NCBI GenBank assembly: GCA_016180105.1
Contig: JACPBZ010000024.1
Coordinates: 1 to 36,930 of the forward strand
Direction: 5' to 3'
From: Candidatus Woesearchaeota archaeon
Lineage (GTDB): Archaea > Nanobdellota > Nanobdellia > Woesearchaeales > UBA10216
Length of the DNA: 36,930 nucleotides
This document shows, in pieces, positions 16,483 to 24,864 of this stretch. Within the stretch, counting starts at the first letter, position 1; the number at the start of each line of letters is the position of its first letter. The notes beneath the pieces were generated by a model. That model saw nothing but the letters and a program-made list of their open reading frames with translations. It was not told the origin of the DNA and ran no database searches. A program made the position numbers and the translations under genes.

Positions 16483-18573
16483 ATGCATCATTCGGCAGCG
16501 AAAAAGAGGGCTCTTGTCGCACTAATCATTCTCTCCTTGCTTGTCCCGGCTGCTGCCGGCCAAGTCTCAATAGGGGAAGGAGCAAACGACATAGCAGTCT
16601 CAGACGATATGGCCGGACAGAAGCTTGAGAGCTTCCAGGGCGACTGCGGCTCAAGCATCATAATGGCGTCCTTAAGAGGCGATGGCAAATGGCAGCCTGT
16701 TTTCTTCCCCCCATTTTCAATACCGATTGAAAGCAGCGCTGTTGGCAAAGGGCTAAGAGTGATATCAGTGGGCAAATGCACCCTTTCAGCAAAAGCTTCC
16801 GCAGAAAGACTGGGCACAGAAGCAGCCAAGCTCAAAAAAGGCTACAATCTCATATCAGTCACCAAATCAATGGCAGACAGGTCACTCAGCGAACTGCCAG
16901 GCTGCACATTCGAGGCAGCAAGGCTTTACTCACCCATAGCGTGCAGCCAGCCTGAAACGGAAACCTGCAGCGGAGACTTTGAAATAATAGACCTAACACG
17001 AAAACTTGACCAGTATGCCTTGAAAGGAATCTGGGCAAAAGCGGCAGACAGTTGCATACTGGATGATGAAAAGAGAAAGATTGACCTCGTCGGAGAATTC
17101 CATATAGGGGTATACGACGACCTTGTTGGCCAAAGCCTCCAGAATTTTCTTTCTGATGAATGCAAGTCAAAGGTTTCCTTTTCCGTGTTTGATTACGAGA
17201 GATACGGAGTTCCAAGCGATAAGGCATCACAAGGCATGGAGGGGCTAGGCTTATATGTGAAAAGCAGCGCGTCACAAGGCGAGTGCAAACTGACGACAAA
17301 AGGCTATAATGAAAAACTCGGTTCCACGGCATTAAAACTGTTCGGGGGAATTCCCGGGATTAGAGTTATCCCAAACAGCATGATAGAAACCTCAAAATCA
17401 TTTCAAGACATTAAAGGCACCTGTGAGATGACAGCATTATTTCTGGCCCCCCAGTCAGATCCAAAATGGACAGAGAAAAAAGCCCCTGTTGACTTCAAGT
17501 TCTCATCAGAGTATCTCGGCAAGCCAGTTACTATCACTTCAGGAAATGATTGTGAACTCGAAACCATTCAATCTGCGCCAGCAAGCGCACCAGTTCCTGA
17601 AAAAGCAAACCTCGCCCCAATGCTCAAGCTTTACAAAAGCGACGGCACAGAAATAACAGAAGGCTCCACCCTGAAAGGGGGCCAGACAATAAAAGTCGAG
17701 CTTCACGTCAAGAACACGGGCAAGGCAGCCACCAAAGTCACCGACCTGAAGGACCAAGGGGACCCAACAGTATACAATACTGTCAATTTCCACAAAAACG
17801 CTCCAGGCGGAGGAAACATTGCAGAGCCTGTTTATTCAACCATCAACCTCGTGCTTCCAAACGATAACATCGCCGCAGGCCAGTCCTTGAAGACAAAGGA
17901 ATGGCAAATCCAGCTGCCTTCAGATTTCACGGGAAAGGCTGTCGTGGCAGCGGCAGTCGACACGCAAGACGACTATATTGAAGAAAACTCCGACAACAAG
18001 CAAACGGTCACGTTCAATGTCGTTGCCCTGAAGCTGCCGAACCTCGTGCCAACAACAATCACGCAGACCATAACCCCAGCGACAAGCACATCGGAGGCAG
18101 TCGTGACTGACATAACAGCCAACGTAAAAAACACTGGCGAGCTTCCCGCGCTTCCTGTTTACAACGGATTTGAGCAGTTCATAGAAGTCACCATCACGGT
18201 GCGCAAGGGCGACACGGCAATATGCAAGGAGCTAAGCAGGAGAATAGTCACCGTGAAACCTGGCGAGGAAGAACAGTTCCCTGTAGTGCCGAAGGCAATG
18301 GGCGGCAACGGGCCCTGCAAGCTGCCAGATGCCACTGCCGCATACGGGGTAATTGTTGAAGCTGACACGCTCAAATCAGGAAGCGTCACAGGCATAGTTC
18401 AGGAGGAGAGCGAAGAAGACAACCTCAAGAGCTATGTTCTCGGAAGTGCCACGAGCAAGGCCACGGCCGGCCAGGCGTGCAGCCAGGACATTGACTGCGA
18501 GTCAGACCTGTGCGTGAGAAAGAAGTGCATGAGCGACGCGCAAAGGGAAGCAATCCTCAGAATATCAGGATAA
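16483..18573 (+). CDS. Secreted protein with signal peptide, internal duplication, CARDB-like domains and a C-terminal Cys cluster
   Basis: Longest ORF begins at 16267, but ATG 16483 gives a signal peptide (MHHSAAKKRALVALIILSLLVPAAAGQV) and is preceded by a TATA box. Duplicated KKGYNLISVTKSM...GCTFEAARLYSP / GGIPGIRVIPNSM...GTCEMTALFLAP. C-terminus CSQDIDCESDLCVRKKC. Confidence 0.85.
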   Translation: MHHSAAKKRALVALIILSLLVPAAAGQVSIGEGANDIAVSDDMAGQKLESFQGDCGSSIIMASLRGDGKWQPVFFPPFSIPIESSAVGKGLRVISVGKCTLSAKASAERLGTEAAKLKKGYNLISVTKSMADRSLSELPGCTFEAARLYSPIACSQPETETCSGDFEIIDLTRKLDQYALKGIWAKAADSCILDDEKRKIDLVGEFHIGVYDDLVGQSLQNFLSDECKSKVSFSVFDYERYGVPSDKASQGMEGLGLYVKSSASQGECKLTTKGYNEKLGSTALKLFGGIPGIRVIPNSMIETSKSFQDIKGTCEMTALFLAPQSDPKWTEKKAPVDFKFSSEYLGKPVTITSGNDCELETIQSAPASAPVPEKANLAPMLKLYKSDGTEITEGSTLKGGQTIKVELHVKNTGKAATKVTDLKDQGDPTVYNTVNFHKNAPGGGNIAEPVYSTINLVLPNDNIAAGQSLKTKEWQIQLPSDFTGKAVVAAAVDTQDDYIEENSDNKQTVTFNVVALKLPNLVPTTITQTITPATSTSEAVVTDITANVKNTGELPALPVYNGFEQFIEVTITVRKGDTAICKELSRRIVTVKPGEEEQFPVVPKAMGGNGPCKLPDATAAYGVIVEADTLKSGSVTGIVQEESEEDNLKSYVLGSATSKATAGQACSQDIDCESDLCVRKKCMSDAQREAILRISG

Positions 18574-18579
18574 TTTTCT

Positions 18580-19704
18580 TTAAGCCTTGCACTCGCTGCC
18601 CCAGGAGCCCTCATCGCTGCACGTCTGCCACCCTTTCAGGTTGTCCCTTGTCGTGCACGCTCTTTTGTCCTTGGGCTTGCAGCCAAGACCCTTCTCAACC
18701 CTTATCGGGACAGGAGCTGAAATAGCGTTATAGCCGTAACGAAGCTCAAGCTTCAGGGAAGTGACAAATGCGCCAAGGTTTGCTTCCTCGGTGAACTCAG
18801 TTTCAAAGCCTTTAGGGCGATAGCTGCAGAGAATGTAATCCTTTTCAGCCTTCCCGGAAAGATGGATTCCGCCATCCGCGTCCTTGCTGCACTCCAAAGC
18901 CTGCCCATTCAGCTCAGCCCTGTCTATGAAAACAACATTAATCCTGTCCTTGTCCCCGCTGATTGTCTTTGCCGTGCAGAAAAGGTCCAGGCTGTCCTTG
19001 TCTATCACAATGCCATTGCCAACGTTAGCAACGTAAATCTTGAACTTTGGCCTGATAACTTTCTTGCCATTTACATCGTAACGCTCCATCACGGTCTCAA
19101 TCTTCCTGACAGCAACAGGGGCGCCCTGGCTTTTCAAGGCAACAGGCACCTTTGAGTCACAGGCCTTGCGCTGCTTCTGGAAGCTGTACGTAGAGGTATC
19201 AACGCAAACATTCGCGGCCAGCTTAGTCACATATTGATAACAGGCGCTCGCAAGAAAGCCAGTGTCAATAGCCTCATCGTTGTCAGAAAAACTCCTTGCC
19301 CTTGCCGTTACCCTAAACCCGTTCAGATAGCCTGCCGCGCTGGTCGTTTCCTTGCCTTCCAGCTGCTTCTTCACAGTGATAATCGGAGTCTTGAAACTGA
19401 AGCTACTATCACCAGCCAGGTCCACACCCTCAACAGTGAAAGCACCTCTTGTATCCCGCAAAGTGATTATGGCGCCTTCCGGCACCGTGGTTGCCCCCTT
19501 ATTTGAAATCATAAGAGCAAAATCAACAGAGCTGCCTGCCGTGATTGGGCTGGCCACGCTTTCAGGAGCAACCCAGGCATTCATCCCCTCAACACCCGTG
19601 AACGCATCCGGAATCTCAACACCCCTTGAGCCGCCCTTGCAGCCTGAAACCAGGACTACGATAAGCAAAATCATAATCACAGCCACAATGTTGCCCTTTG
19701 CCAT
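18580..19704 (-). CDS. Secreted lipoprotein, paralog of 14006..15208
   Basis: 374 aa. Lipobox LVSGC followed by KGG. ACYQYVTKLAANVCVD. C-terminal CKPKDKRACTTRDNLKGWQTCSDEGSWGSEC. Confidence 0.85.
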   Translation of the reverse strand: MAKGNIVAVIMILLIVVLVSGCKGGSRGVEIPDAFTGVEGMNAWVAPESVASPITAGSSVDFALMISNKGATTVPEGAIITLRDTRGAFTVEGVDLAGDSSFSFKTPIITVKKQLEGKETTSAAGYLNGFRVTARARSFSDNDEAIDTGFLASACYQYVTKLAANVCVDTSTYSFQKQRKACDSKVPVALKSQGAPVAVRKIETVMERYDVNGKKVIRPKFKIYVANVGNGIVIDKDSLDLFCTAKTISGDKDRINVVFIDRAELNGQALECSKDADGGIHLSGKAEKDYILCSYRPKGFETEFTEEANLGAFVTSLKLELRYGYNAISAPVPIRVEKGLGCKPKDKRACTTRDNLKGWQTCSDEGSWGSECKA

Positions 19705-19706
19705 AT

Positions 19707-21728
19707 TCAGGTCTCTCCTGCGCCTGTCGCAGGGGGGGAATCAGCAACTTTCACATCTGCGCCCTTCACATCAAAACTCACAGACCTCTTGGTGGAAAAC
19801 AGGTAATCAACACTCACCCTGAAAGTTGCGCCAACCCAGTCAGGGTCCATTTCATTAACCACCCCGTCTCCGTTGACGTCAAAAGCCGTATTTGACAGGA
19901 TAATCTTGCACTCAAAGGGGAGGCTCTCGCCAACAAACTTCAAGTTCCCAGGGTCTTCCGTATTAGCAGTGCCATCTCTCGTCAAGTAGCCCTCCCTGAC
20001 CTCATATCTTCCTTTAGTAGTATCCGCGGTGAAAATTTCGCCACATCTTTCGTCTGAAAGGTCAAGGCTTATTTCCTTGGGGGTTGTCAAGGCAAGCTTA
20101 CTTATTCCCCCTATCTCACCTTCCCAGCCGCCGCTCCTGGCAATGTAAATCACAAAACCGGAGGACTTTGCGCCTTCAATGTCAATCCTCACTGGCGGAT
20201 TGGCAAGCTCCACAGGACCCCACCTTATCGCAACAGGACCATTGTCGTGCTTTGCCTCTGCAGGAGGAACATCCTTCAGGCCCAGCTTCATCACATTAGG
20301 GTCCTTGGCAGTAATCAAAGCGTCAAGCTTATCAGAGCGCATAAATGCCGTTGACAGATACCCGTCAGCCTTGAAAGAGTACTTAACGTCAAACTCCACA
20401 CTCCTTGCTCCAGGCTCGCCGCCCTCAAACTCGCACTTTGCAGTAATCGGCCTCCCATAGCTCACAAGCAAAGGCTTAGGAGGAGTTTGCTTAATCCTCT
20501 GCTTCAGCTCTTCCGCCGTAACAGGCTCAATGAGAGCGCCCTCTGCCTCCCCTGCAGGGTCACTGCAGCTAATGCCAACAACCTCAATATATCTCTTTTC
20601 AGCATCATCCGGCAATGGATTTGGCACGTCAAGAACAACACCGGGAGTTGGGTTCTTATTGAAGTTCAGATTGAAACTGCTGGGCATATTAGGGTCATTA
20701 GTAAGCTGAAGCCCAATCTTCGGCCCCTCCTCAGGCTCGCCAAAGCCGTAAATCTGCTCAGCCCTCTCGTAAGCGGCAGCGACAGGCGCCTTGAGGAAAT
20801 CACCCCGCAGTATTCTTCCAGCGTTTGTCTGGAATCTTGACCAAATGCTCTCAGCAACCTCCTTTTCCTCTGGAGTCAGGCTGGAAACCTTGGCGTGGTA
20901 AACTGACGTAACTGTTGGCAATGCCGCGATGAAGTAGAAAATAAGCAACGAAATGAATATTCTCCTCGCTACCCTGGTGTTGTTGTAAAGGGTTGCAGCG
21001 GGAAAATAAATCCAAAGCGGAAACAAGAGCCTGTTGAAAATGAAGGACAGGATAGAATAAGCCATCGCGCCGAAGCTGCCTGCAAGGTTGCCAACGCTTT
21101 CCACAACCCTATCACGGAATATTGGCATTCCATAAACATCAACAAAGGCGATAAGTGGAAGGTACCTGAAAAAATCCGCGCCGGGCTTCTCCATAAACTT
21201 GGCAGTCAGCCTCCAGTAAAAGTAAAATGCCACAACCAAGGCGAAAATCGTGGGAATCCGCGCAATTTGCGACTCGGCGTTTAACAATCCCGTAAGAGCT
21301 ACCAAAAGGCCTGCTGCTGAAAGCGCAACGCCAATATTCATGAACTCCAGGGCAACGCCAAAGGCAATAAAGGCAACAACCGCGAAAAGAAGGTGCATAT
21401 AGGACGCGGCCCCAATATTAAAACCGAAAACTTTCCAGTCAAGCCAGAAAAGAACCACGCCTCCCCACATCATGAATCCGGCAATGTTCTCAGGAAGCCA
21501 GTTAAGGACCCAACCAGCAACGCCCTGGATGGGCTTTGCAACGAGCTGCCCAGCTGCAAAGCCGGCACCGGCAGAAAAACCCTGCCCAATGCTGCCCGCC
21601 AAGGCCGGAGCGTGGCCGCTGCCAACATTCCTCAAGCCCTGACCCAATCTGGCAAACAAGGCCTGCCAGCCTCCTCCGCCAGCCGCAGCCCCAATCACGC
21701 CAGCAGCCGCACCTACCAATAAACACAC
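19707..21728 (-). CDS. Multi-TM membrane protein with large exterior region and an EF-hand/dockerin-like loop
   Basis: 673 aa from GTG. Gly/Ala-rich N-terminus, several TM helices, then a long soluble region with DVNGDGVVNEMD. Ends next to the lipoprotein start. Confidence 0.82.
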   Translation of the reverse strand: MCLLVGAAAGVIGAAAGGGGWQALFARLGQGLRNVGSGHAPALAGSIGQGFSAGAGFAAGQLVAKPIQGVAGWVLNWLPENIAGFMMWGGVVLFWLDWKVFGFNIGAASYMHLLFAVVAFIAFGVALEFMNIGVALSAAGLLVALTGLLNAESQIARIPTIFALVVAFYFYWRLTAKFMEKPGADFFRYLPLIAFVDVYGMPIFRDRVVESVGNLAGSFGAMAYSILSFIFNRLLFPLWIYFPAATLYNNTRVARRIFISLLIFYFIAALPTVTSVYHAKVSSLTPEEKEVAESIWSRFQTNAGRILRGDFLKAPVAAAYERAEQIYGFGEPEEGPKIGLQLTNDPNMPSSFNLNFNKNPTPGVVLDVPNPLPDDAEKRYIEVVGISCSDPAGEAEGALIEPVTAEELKQRIKQTPPKPLLVSYGRPITAKCEFEGGEPGARSVEFDVKYSFKADGYLSTAFMRSDKLDALITAKDPNVMKLGLKDVPPAEAKHDNGPVAIRWGPVELANPPVRIDIEGAKSSGFVIYIARSGGWEGEIGGISKLALTTPKEISLDLSDERCGEIFTADTTKGRYEVREGYLTRDGTANTEDPGNLKFVGESLPFECKIILSNTAFDVNGDGVVNEMDPDWVGATFRVSVDYLFSTKRSVSFDVKGADVKVADSPPATGAGET

Positions 21729-21781
21729 CTCATTTTACTCATTACTTCCTGAAATTGCCGTGGAGTGTTTTAAACTTTTCC

Positions 21782-22264
21782 CTAATGAAGCTGTTCAGGC
21801 CTGATTCTTTGTATGTCGTTAAGCTTGTCAAAATCAGCGTCAGTGGACAATATTTTCTTGCAATCATACAACTTCATTGTTTGGTAATGTATGCTGTCTC
21901 GTGGCAAAATCCCTTTTTCCAAAAGTTCTGGTATGACTGCAGCCAAATCCCCATCAGCGTCGGCAATCTCAAGGTTGTCGAATGAGAACATTACTTCAAA
22001 GACCTCCTTAATTTTAGGGGCGAATTCCAGCACAACTTCAGGATTTTTTCTTATTTTTTCTGCAGGGTGAACGGCGTATTTGCTCTTGATAAGCCTCATT
22101 AGAATGACATAAGCCAACTCATCAAGGGTCAAGCAACTTGTGAGACCATACCTTTTCCCTTTCTGCATCTCATCAAAGATTTTCTTTACACCTTCAAAGA
22201 ATTCAGATTTCTCAAAAAAGAAGGCGTAAAAGGCGTTCGTATCAAGATAAATCATTTCGGTCAT
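21782..22264 (-). CDS. vapC: PIN-domain ribonuclease, VapC-type toxin
   Basis: 160 aa. YLDTNAFYAF, DELAYV, LPRDSIHYQTMKLYDCKKILSTDADFDKL (conserved acidic residues). ATGA overlap with the upstream antitoxin. Confidence 0.85.
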   Translation of the reverse strand: MTEMIYLDTNAFYAFFFEKSEFFEGVKKIFDEMQKGKRYGLTSCLTLDELAYVILMRLIKSKYAVHPAEKIRKNPEVVLEFAPKIKEVFEVMFSFDNLEIADADGDLAAVIPELLEKGILPRDSIHYQTMKLYDCKKILSTDADFDKLNDIQRIRPEQLH

Positions 22265-22497
22265 TCTGTTTTTTCATACTCCCAAATCAGGTCCTTGACC
22301 CTTGTAAAATCTTTGTCTTTGCCAAGCATGCCAGCCTTTTCAATGGGGTTTGAGATTTTAGGCATCAAGATAATCTCATTACCCACCGCTTTAGCTATCA
22401 ATTCAGAGCCTTTCCTAATCCGTAGCTCTTCCCTAATTTCTGAGGGCAGCGTTATTTGACCCTTCTCTCTCACTTTTATTAGTGTTACATTTTTCAT
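22261..22497 (-). CDS. vapB: AbrB/SpoVT-family antitoxin, VapB-type
   Basis: KVREKGQITLPSEIREELRIRKGSELIAKAVGNEIILMPK. Internal ATG at 22497 preferred over the ORF-track start at 22527. Confidence 0.87.
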   Translation of the reverse strand: MKNVTLIKVREKGQITLPSEIREELRIRKGSELIAKAVGNEIILMPKISNPIEKAGMLGKDKDFTRVKDLIWEYEKTE

Positions 22498-22560
22498 AAA
22501 GTTCTCACTAATCGAGAAAAGTATCACTATTATTTAAATGTTCCCACTTTAAATGTTGCG

Positions 22561-23772
22561 TTAACTGCACTCGGAAGCCCTTCTACAGTCAAGAACAAGC
22601 CTTAGCTCTATTATGCTCAGAGTTGTTTCAGGCACCAGCCTGAGGAAGTTCGTGCCGGCAATCAGGAAGGAGTCAACATTCTTCGAGTAGTTTGCCGCCC
22701 TGGTATCAAGCCTGGTCTTCTGGTTGTTAATCTCAACGGTTGCAGTCTTCCTTTCAAGGTCGTCCACAAAAGTTATGCTCAACGTTGAGTTTATGCTATT
22801 GTTTTCAATCCTCTTGAAGACTGAGCTGTTTATGCTAAAAAAGTATATCGGAAATATGGGCTCCTTCAGCTTGGTCCTGAGAACGGCCTGGTCAAGGAGA
22901 TACGTGCCCTTTTCCGCAACAAACCTGAAATCATTCTTGCCTGCCAAAAGGTCTTTCGGGTCAAGCTGAAGCCTTTCAGGGTTACCACAGTCCGGAACTT
23001 TCGAAGCCAGAAGCTTTTCATTGACATAAACAGAAAGGACGCCGACATCCTTCAAGCTGCATTCAACAAAGTAGCTGAGAGAGGCTTCTGAAATGAGGTT
23101 AAACTCCTCCTGGCCCAGGATTACCGTGTGCCTTGCTTCCTTGTTGTCGACCTTCTCTACCGTACCCGTGATTTTCACATCCCTCAAGTCATAGAAATTC
23201 TTCGAGAAAGGCTTATACCAGGGGACAGGCTCAGTGGAAAACTCAAACAAGTTCTCTTCCTTAAGCTCCAGGCTCAACGGATCAGTGAACGCGTCAACTT
23301 CCCCCCTGAAAATCTCAGTTTCATCCTGGGCAACTATAAGGACTCCACTGTGGTCGTTCACCGAAAAGCTAAGCTTTGCGTTCTCAACCTTATCCTTGAC
23401 AGCCAGGACAACAGACCTTTTCCTTTGAACACTGCGTGAAGTCTCAACATTAATTGAGTCAAAGCTCTTAAGGATGGCATCCTCCTTCTTGGTGAAAAGA
23501 TTGAATGACGGAATCCTATGCTCAAACTCCTTCTCCCTCAGCTTGGTCAGGACACCCGGGTTTTCCTTGATGAGAACTGCGCCAGCTATCGCTTCCGGGG
23601 ATATTGCCTTCGCTGCAGAAATGTCCCTTTCAAGCAGCTTATCCCTCTCGCCCTTAGGCAAGAACAATATGTAGAGTATTATGAAAGCAGCAATGACCAT
23701 GACAAGAATGGCAGCATTAGCACCAGTCGGAAGAGAAGGAGGCTCTGCACCCTTTTTCCCGTAATTCCTCAT
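22561..23772 (-). CDS. Single-TM anchored exterior protein, function unknown
   Basis: 403 aa. One N-terminal TM (AAILVMVIAAFIILYILFLP) then a beta-rich soluble region. TATA upstream. Confidence 0.8.
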   Translation of the reverse strand: MRNYGKKGAEPPSLPTGANAAILVMVIAAFIILYILFLPKGERDKLLERDISAAKAISPEAIAGAVLIKENPGVLTKLREKEFEHRIPSFNLFTKKEDAILKSFDSINVETSRSVQRKRSVVLAVKDKVENAKLSFSVNDHSGVLIVAQDETEIFRGEVDAFTDPLSLELKEENLFEFSTEPVPWYKPFSKNFYDLRDVKITGTVEKVDNKEARHTVILGQEEFNLISEASLSYFVECSLKDVGVLSVYVNEKLLASKVPDCGNPERLQLDPKDLLAGKNDFRFVAEKGTYLLDQAVLRTKLKEPIFPIYFFSINSSVFKRIENNSINSTLSITFVDDLERKTATVEINNQKTRLDTRAANYSKNVDSFLIAGTNFLRLVPETTLSIIELRLVLDCRRASECS

Positions 23773-23790
23773 ACACTCTTTTCCCGTAGA

Positions 23791-23803
23791 TACATATATA
23801 AAT
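23791..23803. promoter_or_regulatory. Single TATA-like element shared by divergent genes
   Basis: tacatatataaat sits about 25 bp from the - strand ATG (23772) and about 30 bp from the + strand GTG of pelA (23827). Confidence 0.5.
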
Positions 23804-23826
23804 GTTTTTCCTCCCGCCCCAATGCC

Positions 23827-24864
23827 GTGAGGATACTAAAGAAAGACCTGAGAAACGGGAAAATTGCCGTGCAAGCCCAAAGCCTTGATGACCTGTGGTG
23901 CCTCAGCCAAACCGTGGCGAAAGGCGATACCGTTATAGGCAAGACCGCAAGGAAAGTCAAGCTGGGTTCTGCCGAAGAGGCAGTCAAGAAGACTTACGTA
24001 CTGTCAATAGCTGTTGAAGAAGTCAAGTTCGAGGACCAGGCGCTAAGGCTGGCCGGAGTGACGAACGAGGCAAAGGAAGACATACCGCAAGGGTCCCATC
24101 ACACCATAACCCTGGAGCCAAGCGAGACCATAACCATAATAAAAGAAAGGTGGCCAAAATACCAGCTGGACAGGCTCAACCAGGCAACCGAAGCCCAGCT
24201 CACGGCGCTCATCGTAGTGCTTGACCGGGAGACGGCAATACTGGCAAAGCTCAAAACAAGAGGCTACGAAATAATCACAGAGCTAAAAGGAAAGGTAAGA
24301 AAGAAAGATTACAAAACAACAGAAGCAACTAATTTCTACAAGGAAATCACCGCAGCAATCAAGGATTACGATGACAGGAACAAGCCAGACAAGATAATAA
24401 TCGCCAGCCCAGCGTTCTGGAAGGAAGAGCTGATGAACGAGCTGGAAAGCGATGCCAAGGCTGGACTGCTGAAAAGCAAAATCGTGGCGGCAACGTGCAG
24501 CAGCGTAAGCCAAAACGCCATAGACGAAGTGCTCAAGAGGCCTGAAATGAACACTGTGCTGGCAACAGCATCTGCGGCAAGAGAGCTGAAGATTGTCGAT
24601 GAAGTAATGACAGAAATAGCAAAGGAAGGCAAGGCAGCCTACGGCAGAAAAGAAGTTGAGGACGCGGTCGAGGCCGGCGCTGTTGAAAAGCTCCTGGTGA
24701 CAGACGTGAAAGTTTACAATGACAGCAGCCTCGAAAGGCTGATGAGAAAGGCAGAGGAAAACGGCGGCAAGGTCTTCATAATAAACTCAGAGAACGAGGC
24801 AGGGCAGAAACTGGACGCCTTGGGAGGAATGGCAGCAATACTGAGGTATAAACTTTCCTATTGA
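23827..24864 (+). CDS. pelA: Pelota mRNA surveillance protein (aPelota)
   Basis: GTG start at 23827 gives MRILKKDLRNGKIAVQAQSLDDLWCLSQTVAKGD. Central domain IIIASPAFWKEEL. C-terminal ARELKIVDEVMTEIAKEGKAAYGRKEVEDAVEAGAVEKLLVTD. Confidence 0.95.
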   Translation: MRILKKDLRNGKIAVQAQSLDDLWCLSQTVAKGDTVIGKTARKVKLGSAEEAVKKTYVLSIAVEEVKFEDQALRLAGVTNEAKEDIPQGSHHTITLEPSETITIIKERWPKYQLDRLNQATEAQLTALIVVLDRETAILAKLKTRGYEIITELKGKVRKKDYKTTEATNFYKEITAAIKDYDDRNKPDKIIIASPAFWKEELMNELESDAKAGLLKSKIVAATCSSVSQNAIDEVLKRPEMNTVLATASAARELKIVDEVMTEIAKEGKAAYGRKEVEDAVEAGAVEKLLVTDVKVYNDSSLERLMRKAEENGGKVFIINSENEAGQKLDALGGMAAILRYKLSY

